Positions 1 to 7,834 of a DNA stretch of 64,000 nucleotides are shown here, one piece after another. Below the pieces are notes generated by a model that saw nothing but the letters and a program-made list of their open reading frames with translations, was not told the origin of the DNA and did not search any database. Numbering within the stretch: position 1 is the stretch's first letter; the number at the start of each line of letters is the position of its first letter. The stretch comes from Nostoc sp. NMS8 (GTDB taxonomy: Bacteria > Cyanobacteriota > Cyanobacteriia > Cyanobacteriales > Nostocaceae): NCBI RefSeq assembly GCF_017115045.1, contig NZ_JABXKK010000046.1:1-64000 (forward strand), written 5' to 3'. A program made the translations under genes and the position numbers.

Positions 1-60
1 GGAGAAGCCCGTGGAGAAGCCCGTGGAGAAGCCCGTGGAGAAGCCCGTGGAGAAGTCCGG
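1..60 (+). repeat. 12-bp in-frame tandem repeat (GEAR-coding)
   Basis: Four exact copies of GGAGAAGCCCGT run from base 1 and are followed by a diverged copy, GGAGAAGTCCGG. The period is a multiple of three, so the repeat can expand or shrink inside the coding frame without breaking it. More copies probably lie to the left of the window. Confidence 0.9.
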
Positions 61-225
61 GGAATTCAGACGGGTCTTGAGGTATTATTAGAGATAAAAT
101 TTGGCAATCTTGGCTTGGAATTAATGCCAATTATCTATGAAATTACAGATTTACAACGATTGAAAGTAATTCAACAAGCGATCAAAACTGTAAACTCTGT
201 TGAGGAATTGAGACAACTTTTGTAG
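1..225 (+). CDS. C-terminal end of an Rpn/transposase-like protein with GEAR repeats (partial)
   Basis: The reading frame is open from the first base and ends at a TAG at 223-225. It begins with a perfect run of GEAR tetrapeptides (four copies, then GEVR), encoded by 12-bp tandem repeats. The tail reads LEVLLEIKFGNLGLELMP, then a helical stretch ending ELRQLL. Tails of this type, including (GEAR)n runs, are common in cyanobacterial Rpn-family (PD-(D/E)XK) putative transposase/nuclease proteins, and that is the basis of the call. The nuclease core lies outside the window, so catalytic residues cannot be checked. It is the only clear plus-strand gene before 32.4 kb. The family call is moderate; the reading frame itself is convincing. 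Confidence 0.45.
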   Translation, partial: GEARGEARGEARGEARGEVRGIQTGLEVLLEIKFGNLGLELMPIIYEITDLQRLKVIQQAIKTVNSVEELRQLL

Positions 226-599
226 TGCGATTATTAAATAATTTGTAATTCGTAATGGGCTACGCCCCGCTACGCTAACATAATTCGTAATTACGTTTTG
301 TGACGGGGATTTAGATTTAGGCGTTCAATTCATTCTGCCTGTAGAGCCAGGGGACTTAAACCCCCAAACTTAGTTAAGTGAATTTCAGCCCCGACGAATA
401 GAATTCGCGGCTACAAAACAAGAGCTAAACTGTTAGGTATACAACTTGCACGGGCGCTCATGTTGCCCACCCCACAACCATGTTGAAAAAATATTAGTGC
501 AAATTAAAGGCGCAACAGCTTATAGCGACCTGGGCTAAGATAATTTCCGCGTAGACGGGTTTTACCTGTGTAAATGCGGTTTTTAATTGCCCTTTTAAC
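226..599. other. Intergenic region with decayed dispersed repeats
   Basis: No gene is visible here. Bases 240-300 carry an 'aattcgtaatgggctacgcc' type palindromic repeat whose inverted copy is at about 26205-26283. Bases about 370-570 hold decayed pieces (gaattcgcggctacaaaac, gacgggttttacctgtgt) of the same MITE family as the intact copy at 30679-30826. The exporter gene downstream ends at 600, reading towards this region. Confidence 0.6.
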
Positions 600-2819
600 T
601 TAAGTTGACTCCAATGTTCCGCCTTCGCTTTTAATTAACTCTAAATAGAAACCTTCACGAGAGCATAATTCGTCATGGGTACCGCGTTGCACGACTTTAC
701 CGCGATTCAAAACGATAATTTCATCGCAATCACGAATTGTACTCAAACGGTGTGCCACAATTAAGCAGGTACAGCCCCGCAAACGTAAATTTTGATCAAT
801 AATTTTTTCTGTCTCTGCATCCAATGCGCTTGTCGCTTCATCCATCAGCAAAATTGACGGATTATTTACTAAAGCCCGGGCAATTTCTAATCTTTGTCTT
901 TGTCCGCCACTCAAATTTGTTGCACCTTCTAACAAGTCTGCACCATAACCACCAGGAAGCGATCGCACTATTTGATCAACGGCAGCATCGCGGCAAGCTT
1001 GTGTTAAGTTACTATCTGGGATAGTTGTATCCCAAAGCGTCAAATTATCGCGCACGCTACCAGCTATCAGCATAATCTCTTGCTCAATTGTGGCAATGGA
1101 ATTTACCAACACCTGATGCGGGATTTGTTGTCTTGGTTGTCCATCAAAGTAAATTTCACCTGTCCAAGGTTCGTATAGCCCTGCTACAAGTTTGGCAACT
1201 GTAGATTTTCCGGAGCCGCTGCCGCCCACTAATGCCACTCTCTGTCCTGGTTGGAGCGAAAGACTAAAATTTTCAATTAAGGGCGGTGCAGTTCGATTGT
1301 AGCCAAAGGTGATGTTGTGTAGTTCTAGGTATCCTTGTAATTTTGGCTCACGCAGAGACGCAGAGGCGCTGAGAGAACTTTGTGAGTTATCAATTTCTGT
1401 GGGATTTTGCAATACATCATCTAATCGATTTAAGCTGCCTTCAAGTTCTTGTAAATCACCGCCTAAACTTATAAGTTGGTTCACAGGTTGCATAAACTGT
1501 TGCATCAAAGATTGAAATGCTATGAGCATCCCAATGGTCAAGGCGCCATCCATGACGCGCAAACCACCAACAGCTATCAATAGCATGGAGGTAATACCTG
1601 ACAAAAACGCGGGTAATGTTCCCAATCCTTGATTCAGGCTATCCATATCTTGCCGGACATTGATTGCTTTGGCGTAATATCCTGCCCAACGGGTAAAAAA
1701 ATCTGACTCTAATCCTGAAGCTTTGAGGGTTTCTATACTTTGCAATCCAGCGATCGCTATTCCACTAACTTTACCCTCTTCTTGCATCAAGCGGATATTT
1801 GTATCTACCCGCAGTCGTGCTACCCACTGCAACGCCACTAAGTTGACGATGACAAAGGCAATACCAATCAGTGTTAATACTTTATCGTATTGCAGCATTA
1901 CAAGTGCGTAGAAAATTACCATCACGGCAGAAATCACCGTTGTTGCTAGTTTACCAGAGAGGAGATTGGCGAGGCGATCGTTTAGTTGAATCCGACTGCT
2001 AATTTCCCCGGCAAAACGTTGGTCATAAAAGCTAACAGGAAGATGGAGAAGATGCCAGATAAATTTGCTCGACATTCCCATTGCTAATTTAATTTTCATC
2101 CGCCGCAATAATTGTAATTGCAGACGTGTTAATAATCCGCTGACAAGTGCGGTAAATAACATGGCATATATCAACGGACGCAACCAATCTTCTCGACCTT
2201 GAATTAATATTTGATCTACAAAAATTTGAGAAAATGCTGGCATTGCTAAACCAGGAAGTACGAGAAAAAATCCGGCTAATATACAGTAAATTAGTGGATA
2301 AATACTTCCTTGTAATCGTGACCATAAGGCGACAAATAAATTTGGTTTGCGTCCTCCCTTCTGAAATTCTGGGCTGGTTTCAAATACTAAAACAACTCCA
2401 GTAAATGCTTCGCTAAATTCTTCTAGAGAAACTGCACGCCGTCCGGTTGCCGGGTCATTGAGAAAAACTTGCTTTTTCGTAAAGCCTTCAACAACTAAAA
2501 AGTGATTAAAATTCCAAAAAACAATATAAGGACATACAAGTTCTTTTAAATTTTCTAAATCGATTTTGAAACCTTTTGCTTGTAAAGCATAACTTCGCGC
2601 CGCATTTAGGATGTTTGACGCTTTACTTCCATCGCGTGAAATACCGCAAGCTTGGCGTAGTTCTGCGAGGGGAACAATGCGACCGTAGTAGCCTAAAATC
2701 ATCGCCAGGGATGCTGCACCACATTCTACTGCTTCCATTTGCAGTAATGTCGGTGTGCGGCGAATAGGTTGAAGTTTCGTCGGATTTTTAAAGAGTTTTT
2801 GGCGAATTTGTTTAAACAT
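600..2819 (-). CDS. NHLP/bacteriocin-type ABC exporter with C39 peptidase, permease and ATPase domains
   Basis: The protein has 739 residues, the usual size for peptidase-containing ABC exporters (PCATs). An N-terminal C39 peptidase domain has its catalytic Cys at about 33 (VECGAASLAMILGYYG), His at about 106 (FNHFLVVEGF) and Asp at about 122 (LNDPATGRR). About five or six membrane segments follow (roughly residues 170-450). The C-terminal ABC ATPase has Walker A GGSGSGKST, signature LSGGQRQR and Walker B ILLMDEATSALD. Such proteins cut double-glycine leaders and export the core peptide. The substrates are very likely the GG-leader peptides at 32434-34780, and the HlyD-type partner is at 36153-37604, although all of these lie about 30 kb away on the other strand. 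No good ribosome-binding site precedes the ATG. The gene lies downstream of tpsB in the same orientation, separated by 316 bp. Confidence 0.9.
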   Translation of the reverse strand: MFKQIRQKLFKNPTKLQPIRRTPTLLQMEAVECGAASLAMILGYYGRIVPLAELRQACGISRDGSKASNILNAARSYALQAKGFKIDLENLKELVCPYIVFWNFNHFLVVEGFTKKQVFLNDPATGRRAVSLEEFSEAFTGVVLVFETSPEFQKGGRKPNLFVALWSRLQGSIYPLIYCILAGFFLVLPGLAMPAFSQIFVDQILIQGREDWLRPLIYAMLFTALVSGLLTRLQLQLLRRMKIKLAMGMSSKFIWHLLHLPVSFYDQRFAGEISSRIQLNDRLANLLSGKLATTVISAVMVIFYALVMLQYDKVLTLIGIAFVIVNLVALQWVARLRVDTNIRLMQEEGKVSGIAIAGLQSIETLKASGLESDFFTRWAGYYAKAINVRQDMDSLNQGLGTLPAFLSGITSMLLIAVGGLRVMDGALTIGMLIAFQSLMQQFMQPVNQLISLGGDLQELEGSLNRLDDVLQNPTEIDNSQSSLSASASLREPKLQGYLELHNITFGYNRTAPPLIENFSLSLQPGQRVALVGGSGSGKSTVAKLVAGLYEPWTGEIYFDGQPRQQIPHQVLVNSIATIEQEIMLIAGSVRDNLTLWDTTIPDSNLTQACRDAAVDQIVRSLPGGYGADLLEGATNLSGGQRQRLEIARALVNNPSILLMDEATSALDAETEKIIDQNLRLRGCTCLIVAHRLSTIRDCDEIIVLNRGKVVQRGTHDELCSREGFYLELIKSEGGTLEST

Positions 2820-3135
2820 AGGATAGGGGTGGTGATTTTGGATTTTAGATTTTAGATTTTTCGTAATGATTCAGCGCCCCAAACTCAGAAGTAATATCAT
2901 AATCTAATATCATTGCTATATTTATTCCAGGACTTACGCAAAAACTGCTAAAATGCCTAATTTATCGAACCGCCTTCTCTTCGAGAGGCTGACGCCAACG
3001 CGCAGCGTCTCGTAGAGAAGACGCCAAGAGCGCCGAGAATTCTTAGAGTGTGTGTAAGTTTTATATTCATCAAGTTCTCTCCTGAATTATGGCGATTTTC
3101 CCTTCAATCCAAAATTAAAAATCTAAAATCAAAAA
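2820..3135. repeat. Intergenic region built of short dispersed repeats
   Basis: The ends carry mirror-image A/T strings (gattttagattttagattt near 2836; aaaatctaaaatcaaaaatt near 3110). The centre (about 2980-3030) holds a palindromic repeat with GCGCAGCGTCTCGTAGAGAAG, which recurs inside the neighbouring coding region at about 5047-5096 and at 35990-36022. The paired A/T strings could form a weak stem after tpsB. No gene is visible. Confidence 0.6.
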
Positions 3136-5322
3136 TTAAAATGATGGATTATATCTGATTGAAAAATAAATTCCATTATCTTGTAAGGTTCGTTTTTCAG
3201 TATCAATTGAAATTAAAGGAATGCCGTAATCTATTCGCGCTGAAAAGTCTCCTTCTTGCCATAACAATCCTAGTCCTGTACCAATTAAAGTATTGGAATC
3301 AGAATTATTATTGTTGCCATTATTCCAAGCTACACCCATGTCAATAAATGGTGTCAGTTGTAGCACTCCACCAGACTGTTGAGTTTTGAGAATTGGTAAG
3401 CGCAATTCTGTGGAGAACAAGACGCCGTTATCTGTGAGCAATGCGTCTTGACGATATCCCCGGACTGTTTGTTGTCCACCAATGCCAATTTGTTCGAGAG
3501 GAAGAAGAGGCCGCTCGCTTAACTGAATATCTCCGCGCATGATTAATAATGTATCAGGAGCTAAAAGTCGCGTCCATTGTCCTTGTCCGCGCCAACTGAA
3601 AAAGTTACTATCAGGAGAACTATCATTGATGGTTGCATCTAATACACCTACTCCTAAACTAAACTGCGATCGCGCCGCTAAAACTTGTCGTTCATCACGC
3701 TCAACCCAGTCTTGAAAAAATCGGATAGCTGAAACGCGAGTTTTACCTTGATCGTCTGCTCCCGGAGAAAGGGGAAATCCACCGATATTATCAATTCCTA
3801 GTTTGGTTTGAGTTTGTTGATGTGATAGGGTGAGTCCTAAAGCAAACTCTTCTCTCGATTGTTGAAATATAGGCTGACGGTAGGTGAGTTCGTAATAACT
3901 TGAATTTGCTTGGATATCCAGTTGATCGAAGGGAGGCTCTATCACACTACTATTTGAAGTCCCATAAGCTAGGCTGAGTGTACCGTTACGAGGATTGAGA
4001 GGAATTGTATAGTTGAAATCGAACCTATTACTAGCATCGGTGTTGGTGTAACCGACTTGTAAAGCATCCCCAAAACCCAGTAAGTTGGCTTCCCTTAATT
4101 CGATTTGACGGCGGACACTACCGACGCTAGGAGAACGATTATTATCAATTAATGCGGAAACACTCAAGGTTTTGGCTTCGATTATAGTTACCTCCAACAC
4201 ATTTTTTCCGGGACTGGTTCCGGCTTGTAAATCAGCAGAGATGTTTTCAATTAGTGGATCGAGTTGCAGAAGTCGCAATCCTTCGAGTAAGCGATTGATA
4301 TTCAAGGGAGCAGTGGTTGCAAGTCCAATGCGATCGCTAATATAGCTAGGATACAAATGCTTGATACCATTAACTTTAATATCTTCTAAGGAACCTTCAA
4401 TCACCTGAATTTTGACAACCCCATTTTCGGGGTTCTGTGGCGGAATAACGGCAGCAGAACTGATGTAGCCATTTTTGATATAAAGGTTAGTAATAGCTGA
4501 ACGAGCTTGGAGCAATTCTGTAAAGGTGATATTCCGTCCGGTGTAGTCTTTTAGTAAGTCGGTGAGTTCTTTGGAACTAAAAACAGTGCTACCAACAACT
4601 TCAAATCTACTGACGAAAAGATTATCAAAGGTTGTATCAGGCGATTCTGGCGATGGCTGGGGTGTCGTCGGTGTTGGTAATAAATCTTCAGGAAGTGGAA
4701 CTTTTTCTGGCGTTTGCTGAGGTTTTGGTTGCGGAGGAAGCGATCGCGGTATATCTTGAGAAGGAATTGTGGGGATAATCCGCTGAGTAATTTCATAGAC
4801 TGGGGATTCGGGAAGAAATTCTTTTAAGATTTGGTTAGGGTATGTCTTGGAAAATTCAGATCGGTGGAAACCGACGTTCTGACTTTCCACTGAATACACA
4901 TACTCATCTTCCCAATCCCTAGTCCTTAGTTGTGGTGAGTTATTCGCAATTTGCTCAAATGAGAATGCAGATATGCTGTTATCTGCCAAAGCTATTTGAG
5001 ATTGAACCTTGTATAAATGCGGGATGATTTTAGGGATTTTTCTTTGCGTCTTCTCTACGAGACGCTGCGCGTAGCTTGCTTCTCCGTAGGAGTATGCGCC
5101 TTTGCGTGAGACATTCATCCCCTGATTCAGCAACGCCTGAGATTGAACAGCGATTACTTCTGGTGAGTTATTCGTAATTTGACCAGACGGTAATGCAGAT
5201 ATGCTGTTATCTGCTAAAGCCAGTTGAGATTGAACAGCGATCGCGGACAAGCTCAATAATAGTAGAAATAATTGTTGAGCAATAATCGATAAAATCTTAT
5301 TGAATAAATACATATTTAACAT
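3136..5322 (-). CDS. TpsB/ShlB-family outer-membrane transporter (two-partner secretion)
   Basis: The protein has 728 residues. A hydrophobic N-terminal segment (about 8-30) ends before a long, odd spacer (about 30-200) rich in Pro (PQPKPQQTPEKVPLPEDL). A POTRA domain follows (about 230-310, starting VSRFEVVGSTVFSSKELTDL and ending VIEGSLEDI), then an ShlB-type 16-strand barrel whose VRGYR motif is the conserved L6 loop of the Omp85 superfamily. The last residue is Phe, as usual for outer-membrane barrels. TpsB proteins export TpsA partners across the outer membrane, here most likely the two haemagglutinin-like proteins at 12734-22248. In the spacer the segment VQSQ-ALADNSISA occurs twice, with a palindromic DNA repeat translated between the copies. 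The start could be the first or the fourth codon (MLNMYLF). Confidence 0.88.
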   Translation of the reverse strand: MLNMYLFNKILSIIAQQLFLLLLSLSAIAVQSQLALADNSISALPSGQITNNSPEVIAVQSQALLNQGMNVSRKGAYSYGEASYAQRLVEKTQRKIPKIIPHLYKVQSQIALADNSISAFSFEQIANNSPQLRTRDWEDEYVYSVESQNVGFHRSEFSKTYPNQILKEFLPESPVYEITQRIIPTIPSQDIPRSLPPQPKPQQTPEKVPLPEDLLPTPTTPQPSPESPDTTFDNLFVSRFEVVGSTVFSSKELTDLLKDYTGRNITFTELLQARSAITNLYIKNGYISSAAVIPPQNPENGVVKIQVIEGSLEDIKVNGIKHLYPSYISDRIGLATTAPLNINRLLEGLRLLQLDPLIENISADLQAGTSPGKNVLEVTIIEAKTLSVSALIDNNRSPSVGSVRRQIELREANLLGFGDALQVGYTNTDASNRFDFNYTIPLNPRNGTLSLAYGTSNSSVIEPPFDQLDIQANSSYYELTYRQPIFQQSREEFALGLTLSHQQTQTKLGIDNIGGFPLSPGADDQGKTRVSAIRFFQDWVERDERQVLAARSQFSLGVGVLDATINDSSPDSNFFSWRGQGQWTRLLAPDTLLIMRGDIQLSERPLLPLEQIGIGGQQTVRGYRQDALLTDNGVLFSTELRLPILKTQQSGGVLQLTPFIDMGVAWNNGNNNNSDSNTLIGTGLGLLWQEGDFSARIDYGIPLISIDTEKRTLQDNGIYFSIRYNPSF
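5047..5096. repeat. Dispersed palindromic repeat inserted in frame within tpsB
   Basis: The bases include TCTACGAGACGCTGCGCGTA and GCTTGCTTCTCCGTAGG. This is the same repeat type as the non-coding copies near 2985-3025 and 35990-36022. Here it is translated as part of the TpsB spacer (about KGAYSYGEASYAQRLVEKT), so a normally intergenic repeat has become coding sequence. Confidence 0.7.
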
Positions 5323-5514
5323 GACACTAAAAAAGGTAGATGAAAAAACGACCTACTCCCTAAGGCGAGAGGCAAGTTAATGCACCGAAAATTTAGGATG
5401 ATGCTACAAGAGTAAAGCCAATATGGATAAGCTTTTACACGTTATCACCCATTGACGGAAGGTGTTTTTGGAGAATTTAACCCACCACTATAAACAGGGT
5501 AACTATTCAATGAT

Positions 5515-6171
5515 TTAAGCAGCTGTACTACAACCGAAAACAGAATTTGCATGAATCGCTAGTTGCGATCTATTTTTGAGATTAAGGCGATTAAAAATAC
5601 TGTTAATGTGAGTTTTAACTGTACTTTCCGAGATAAATAATTTCTGGGCAATTTCTTGATTTGTGGCGCCAACAGCGACTAAACGCGCTACATCCAACTC
5701 CCTTGGTGTTAATTCTGCGAGTCCGGGATGAATCGACTCGCTTAGACTTGGCTGAATTTGTTTTTGGTTAACAACCCGTTCTAAAAGACCAGGTGCAAGC
5801 TGAGAATATCCAGAATTGATGCAACAAATGGCATTAACAAGTTCTTCCGAAGGCATATCTTTGAGGAGATAACCTTTAGCTCCGGCTCGAATTGCTTCAC
5901 TCACATCGCGGTCTTCATCGTAAGTGCTTAAGACCAAAACTTTGATATCGGGAAATCGTTCGCTAATGATGCGAGTGGCGGTACTACCGTTCATTACAGG
6001 CATTCGCACGTCCATTAATACAACATCTGGTTGTAATATTTCGACTTGAGCGATCGCCTCTTCTCCATTTTCCGCCATTCCCACAATCTGGAGGTCAGAT
6101 TCTAAGCTCAACATTGCTTTGAGACCTTGGCGAACTAAACTTTGGTCATCTACAATTAATAGGCGAATCAT
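5515..6171 (-). CDS. NarL/FixJ-family response regulator
   Basis: The product has 218 residues. A receiver domain begins MIRLLIVDDQSLVRQGL, with the acidic pocket in VDD and the phosphoacceptor Asp in VVLMDVRMPVMNG. The C-terminal LuxR-type helix-turn-helix begins LTPRELDVARLVAVGATNQE and continues ISESTVKTHINSIFNRL. I chose the ATG at 6171 because GGAA lies just upstream; a TTG four codons earlier has no such support. It is the DNA-binding half of a two-component pair with the kinase at 6818-7669, transcribed in the same direction. Position suggests control of the secretion genes around it, which is inference. Confidence 0.92.
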   Translation of the reverse strand: MIRLLIVDDQSLVRQGLKAMLSLESDLQIVGMAENGEEAIAQVEILQPDVVLMDVRMPVMNGSTATRIISERFPDIKVLVLSTYDEDRDVSEAIRAGAKGYLLKDMPSEELVNAICCINSGYSQLAPGLLERVVNQKQIQPSLSESIHPGLAELTPRELDVARLVAVGATNQEIAQKLFISESTVKTHINSIFNRLNLKNRSQLAIHANSVFGCSTAA

Positions 6172-6243
6172 AAGCAATTCCAATTTTTTTCAGTTTTTCT
6201 AATATAGGCATGTAACGTGAATTTTTGAACATTACAGCAATAT

Positions 6244-6612
6244 TTATTGAGAATAATCTTGACCTAACATCTTAACAACTTGACGGACTTCCCGCATCAG
6301 AGTCCCACTCATTTGATAGGCTTCTGACAGTGATTGTTGGGCTTGTGTGGGGTTAATTTGCCAAAGTTTTTGGGAAACTTGTAGCTGGATATGCAAAGCA
6401 GCGATCGACTGTCCTAATGCATTATATAAATTTAGTAAATTATCATTGGTTTGTTGCATTTCGCTAAAATTATCAATCTGTAAAGCATAGGTTTGTAATT
6501 GTTTTTGAGCTAGGATCAATTGCTGATGTTTTTGTTGATTGTGATAAACCATCTTCAAAAATTGGCAAAGGAGTGTTAAAAGCAATATTGTCAAAAACAG
6601 AATAGTCGTCAT
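6244..6612 (-). CDS. Membrane-anchored degenerate histidine-kinase dimerisation domain (no phosphoacceptor His, no ATPase)
   Basis: The product has 122 residues: one N-terminal membrane segment (TTILFLTILLLTLLCQFL), then a helical hairpin that follows the neighbouring kinase's dimerisation domain. NLYNALGQSIAALHIQLQ aligns with DLHDSLGHALTALNFQLQ of that kinase, and the tail ALMREVRQVVKML-like region aligns with GIATQEVRQSVKSL. The phosphoacceptor His is replaced by Tyr, and there is no HATPase domain. It lies between the kinase and regulator genes on the same strand. It could be an inactive partner that heterodimerises with the kinase, or a shortened relic. The start is the ATG at 6612 (a TTG eleven codons upstream is also open). 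The sequence similarity is my reading by eye. Confidence 0.6.
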   Translation of the reverse strand: MTTILFLTILLLTLLCQFLKMVYHNQQKHQQLILAQKQLQTYALQIDNFSEMQQTNDNLLNLYNALGQSIAALHIQLQVSQKLWQINPTQAQQSLSEAYQMSGTLMREVRQVVKMLGQDYSQ

Positions 6613-6817
6613 ATATTTTTGGTTTCCATGACAATAAATTGGCAAATAGATAATTTTTTAAATTTTCCATTCCACCTATTTTATTAATAACTCCAATTGC
6701 AGTATTTGACTAGATATGACGATGATTTTCAAACTTTAGTTGGAATGGGGTTTTGGTATTGGTAAAAAGTTCTAACCCAAACATTGCAGTTGAAAAATTG
6801 TTAATGATTGCGAAGTT

Positions 6818-7669
6818 TTACCATTCATTTAGATTTAGCGGCTGCCATTCACCAATTGTGATTTTCTGTTGGTTAACAGGCGAATATTCTTGATAAATAG
6901 ATATTTCAGACATCTGGATTGGCATTTCCCGGAGAAAAGATTCCTGAGAAACCTTGATTTCAGATTTATCAGATATTTTAGATACGTGCATGGGAATTTT
7001 AACTGTAATACAGCAACCATATCCCGGTTGAGATGTCAACTGAAGATGACCTTGTAAAACTGCAACCCGTTCTCTCATTCCCTGTAATCCATAACCACCT
7101 GAAACATTTTCCGGGTTGAACCCACGACCGTTATCTTGAATAATGAAATACACCTCTTTGGCATTTGTGTGGATCTGAATTTGCACAGATGTTGCTTGAG
7201 CATACTTGCAGATATTGTTTAGCGCTTCTTGGATGATTCGATAAATAGGTGTGACAAGCTGTGGTGATAAAGCGATGGGTAGGCTAACCTCAACTTCCGG
7301 CAAAATTCCCGTGGTTTTCTGAAAATTATCAACTAGCAATTCGAGCAGTTTTTCTAGGGATTGGGTTTCAATTGCATCACTACGTAATGATTTTACAGAT
7401 TGGCGGACTTCTTGAGTGGCGATCCCCACCAAGCGATGTGCCTCTGTGAGAAATTCCTGTGCTTGATTGGGATCAGGTTTGCAAAGTTTAATCGCAGTTT
7501 GTAATTGAAAGTTAAGTGCAGTCAGCGCATGTCCCAGAGAATCATGCAAGTCTCGCGCAATCCGATTGCGTTCTTGTGTAGCCGAAAAGTTAGCAAATTG
7601 CAGCACACATTGCCACAACTGCTGATGCATTTGATCGAGTTGTTCTGGTGTGTAAAGTTCTTCAACCAC
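6818..7669 (-). CDS. NarL-type sensor histidine kinase, soluble (HisKA_3 + HATPase)
   Basis: The protein has 283 residues and starts at a GTG. The HisKA_3 H-box is RNRIARDLHDSLGHAL (about residues 35-50), and the phosphotransfer His is intact. The ATP-binding domain carries the N-box (IIQEALNNICKYAQAT), G1 (DNGRGFNPENVSGGYGL) and a G2 region (GMRERVAVLQG). No membrane segment or classical sensor domain precedes the H-box, so input must come from the first 35 residues, the C-terminal extension after about residue 225, or a partner protein such as the adjacent membrane-anchored dimerisation fragment. It should phosphorylate the response regulator at 5515-6171. Confidence 0.88.
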   Translation of the reverse strand: MVEELYTPEQLDQMHQQLWQCVLQFANFSATQERNRIARDLHDSLGHALTALNFQLQTAIKLCKPDPNQAQEFLTEAHRLVGIATQEVRQSVKSLRSDAIETQSLEKLLELLVDNFQKTTGILPEVEVSLPIALSPQLVTPIYRIIQEALNNICKYAQATSVQIQIHTNAKEVYFIIQDNGRGFNPENVSGGYGLQGMRERVAVLQGHLQLTSQPGYGCCITVKIPMHVSKISDKSEIKVSQESFLREMPIQMSEISIYQEYSPVNQQKITIGEWQPLNLNEW

Positions 7670-7734
7670 GACAGGTACTCTCTTCGTAACGTCCAGCTAA
7701 TTCTTTTATATTTCTGAGAGAATAAAGCTTATGC

Positions 7735-7834
7735 AGGGGATTGGGGATTGGGGACTGGGGATTGGGAATATTTGAATAAGCATTTAGACTTTAACCAAAC
7801 CTTGAAAGAATTTCTTCCCCAGTCCCCAGTCCCC
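7735..7834. terminator. G-rich/C-rich inverted repeat between kinase and CHAT gene
   Basis: Copies of GGGGATTGGGGACTGGGG (about 7737-7768) face CCCCAGTCCCCAGTCCCC (7817-7834) and could pair as a long stem. The right arm abuts the last codons of the CHAT gene, so the structure may end its transcript, which runs into this region on the minus strand. The same low-complexity family occurs near 23280-23335, 30655 and 30845. Confidence 0.4.
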
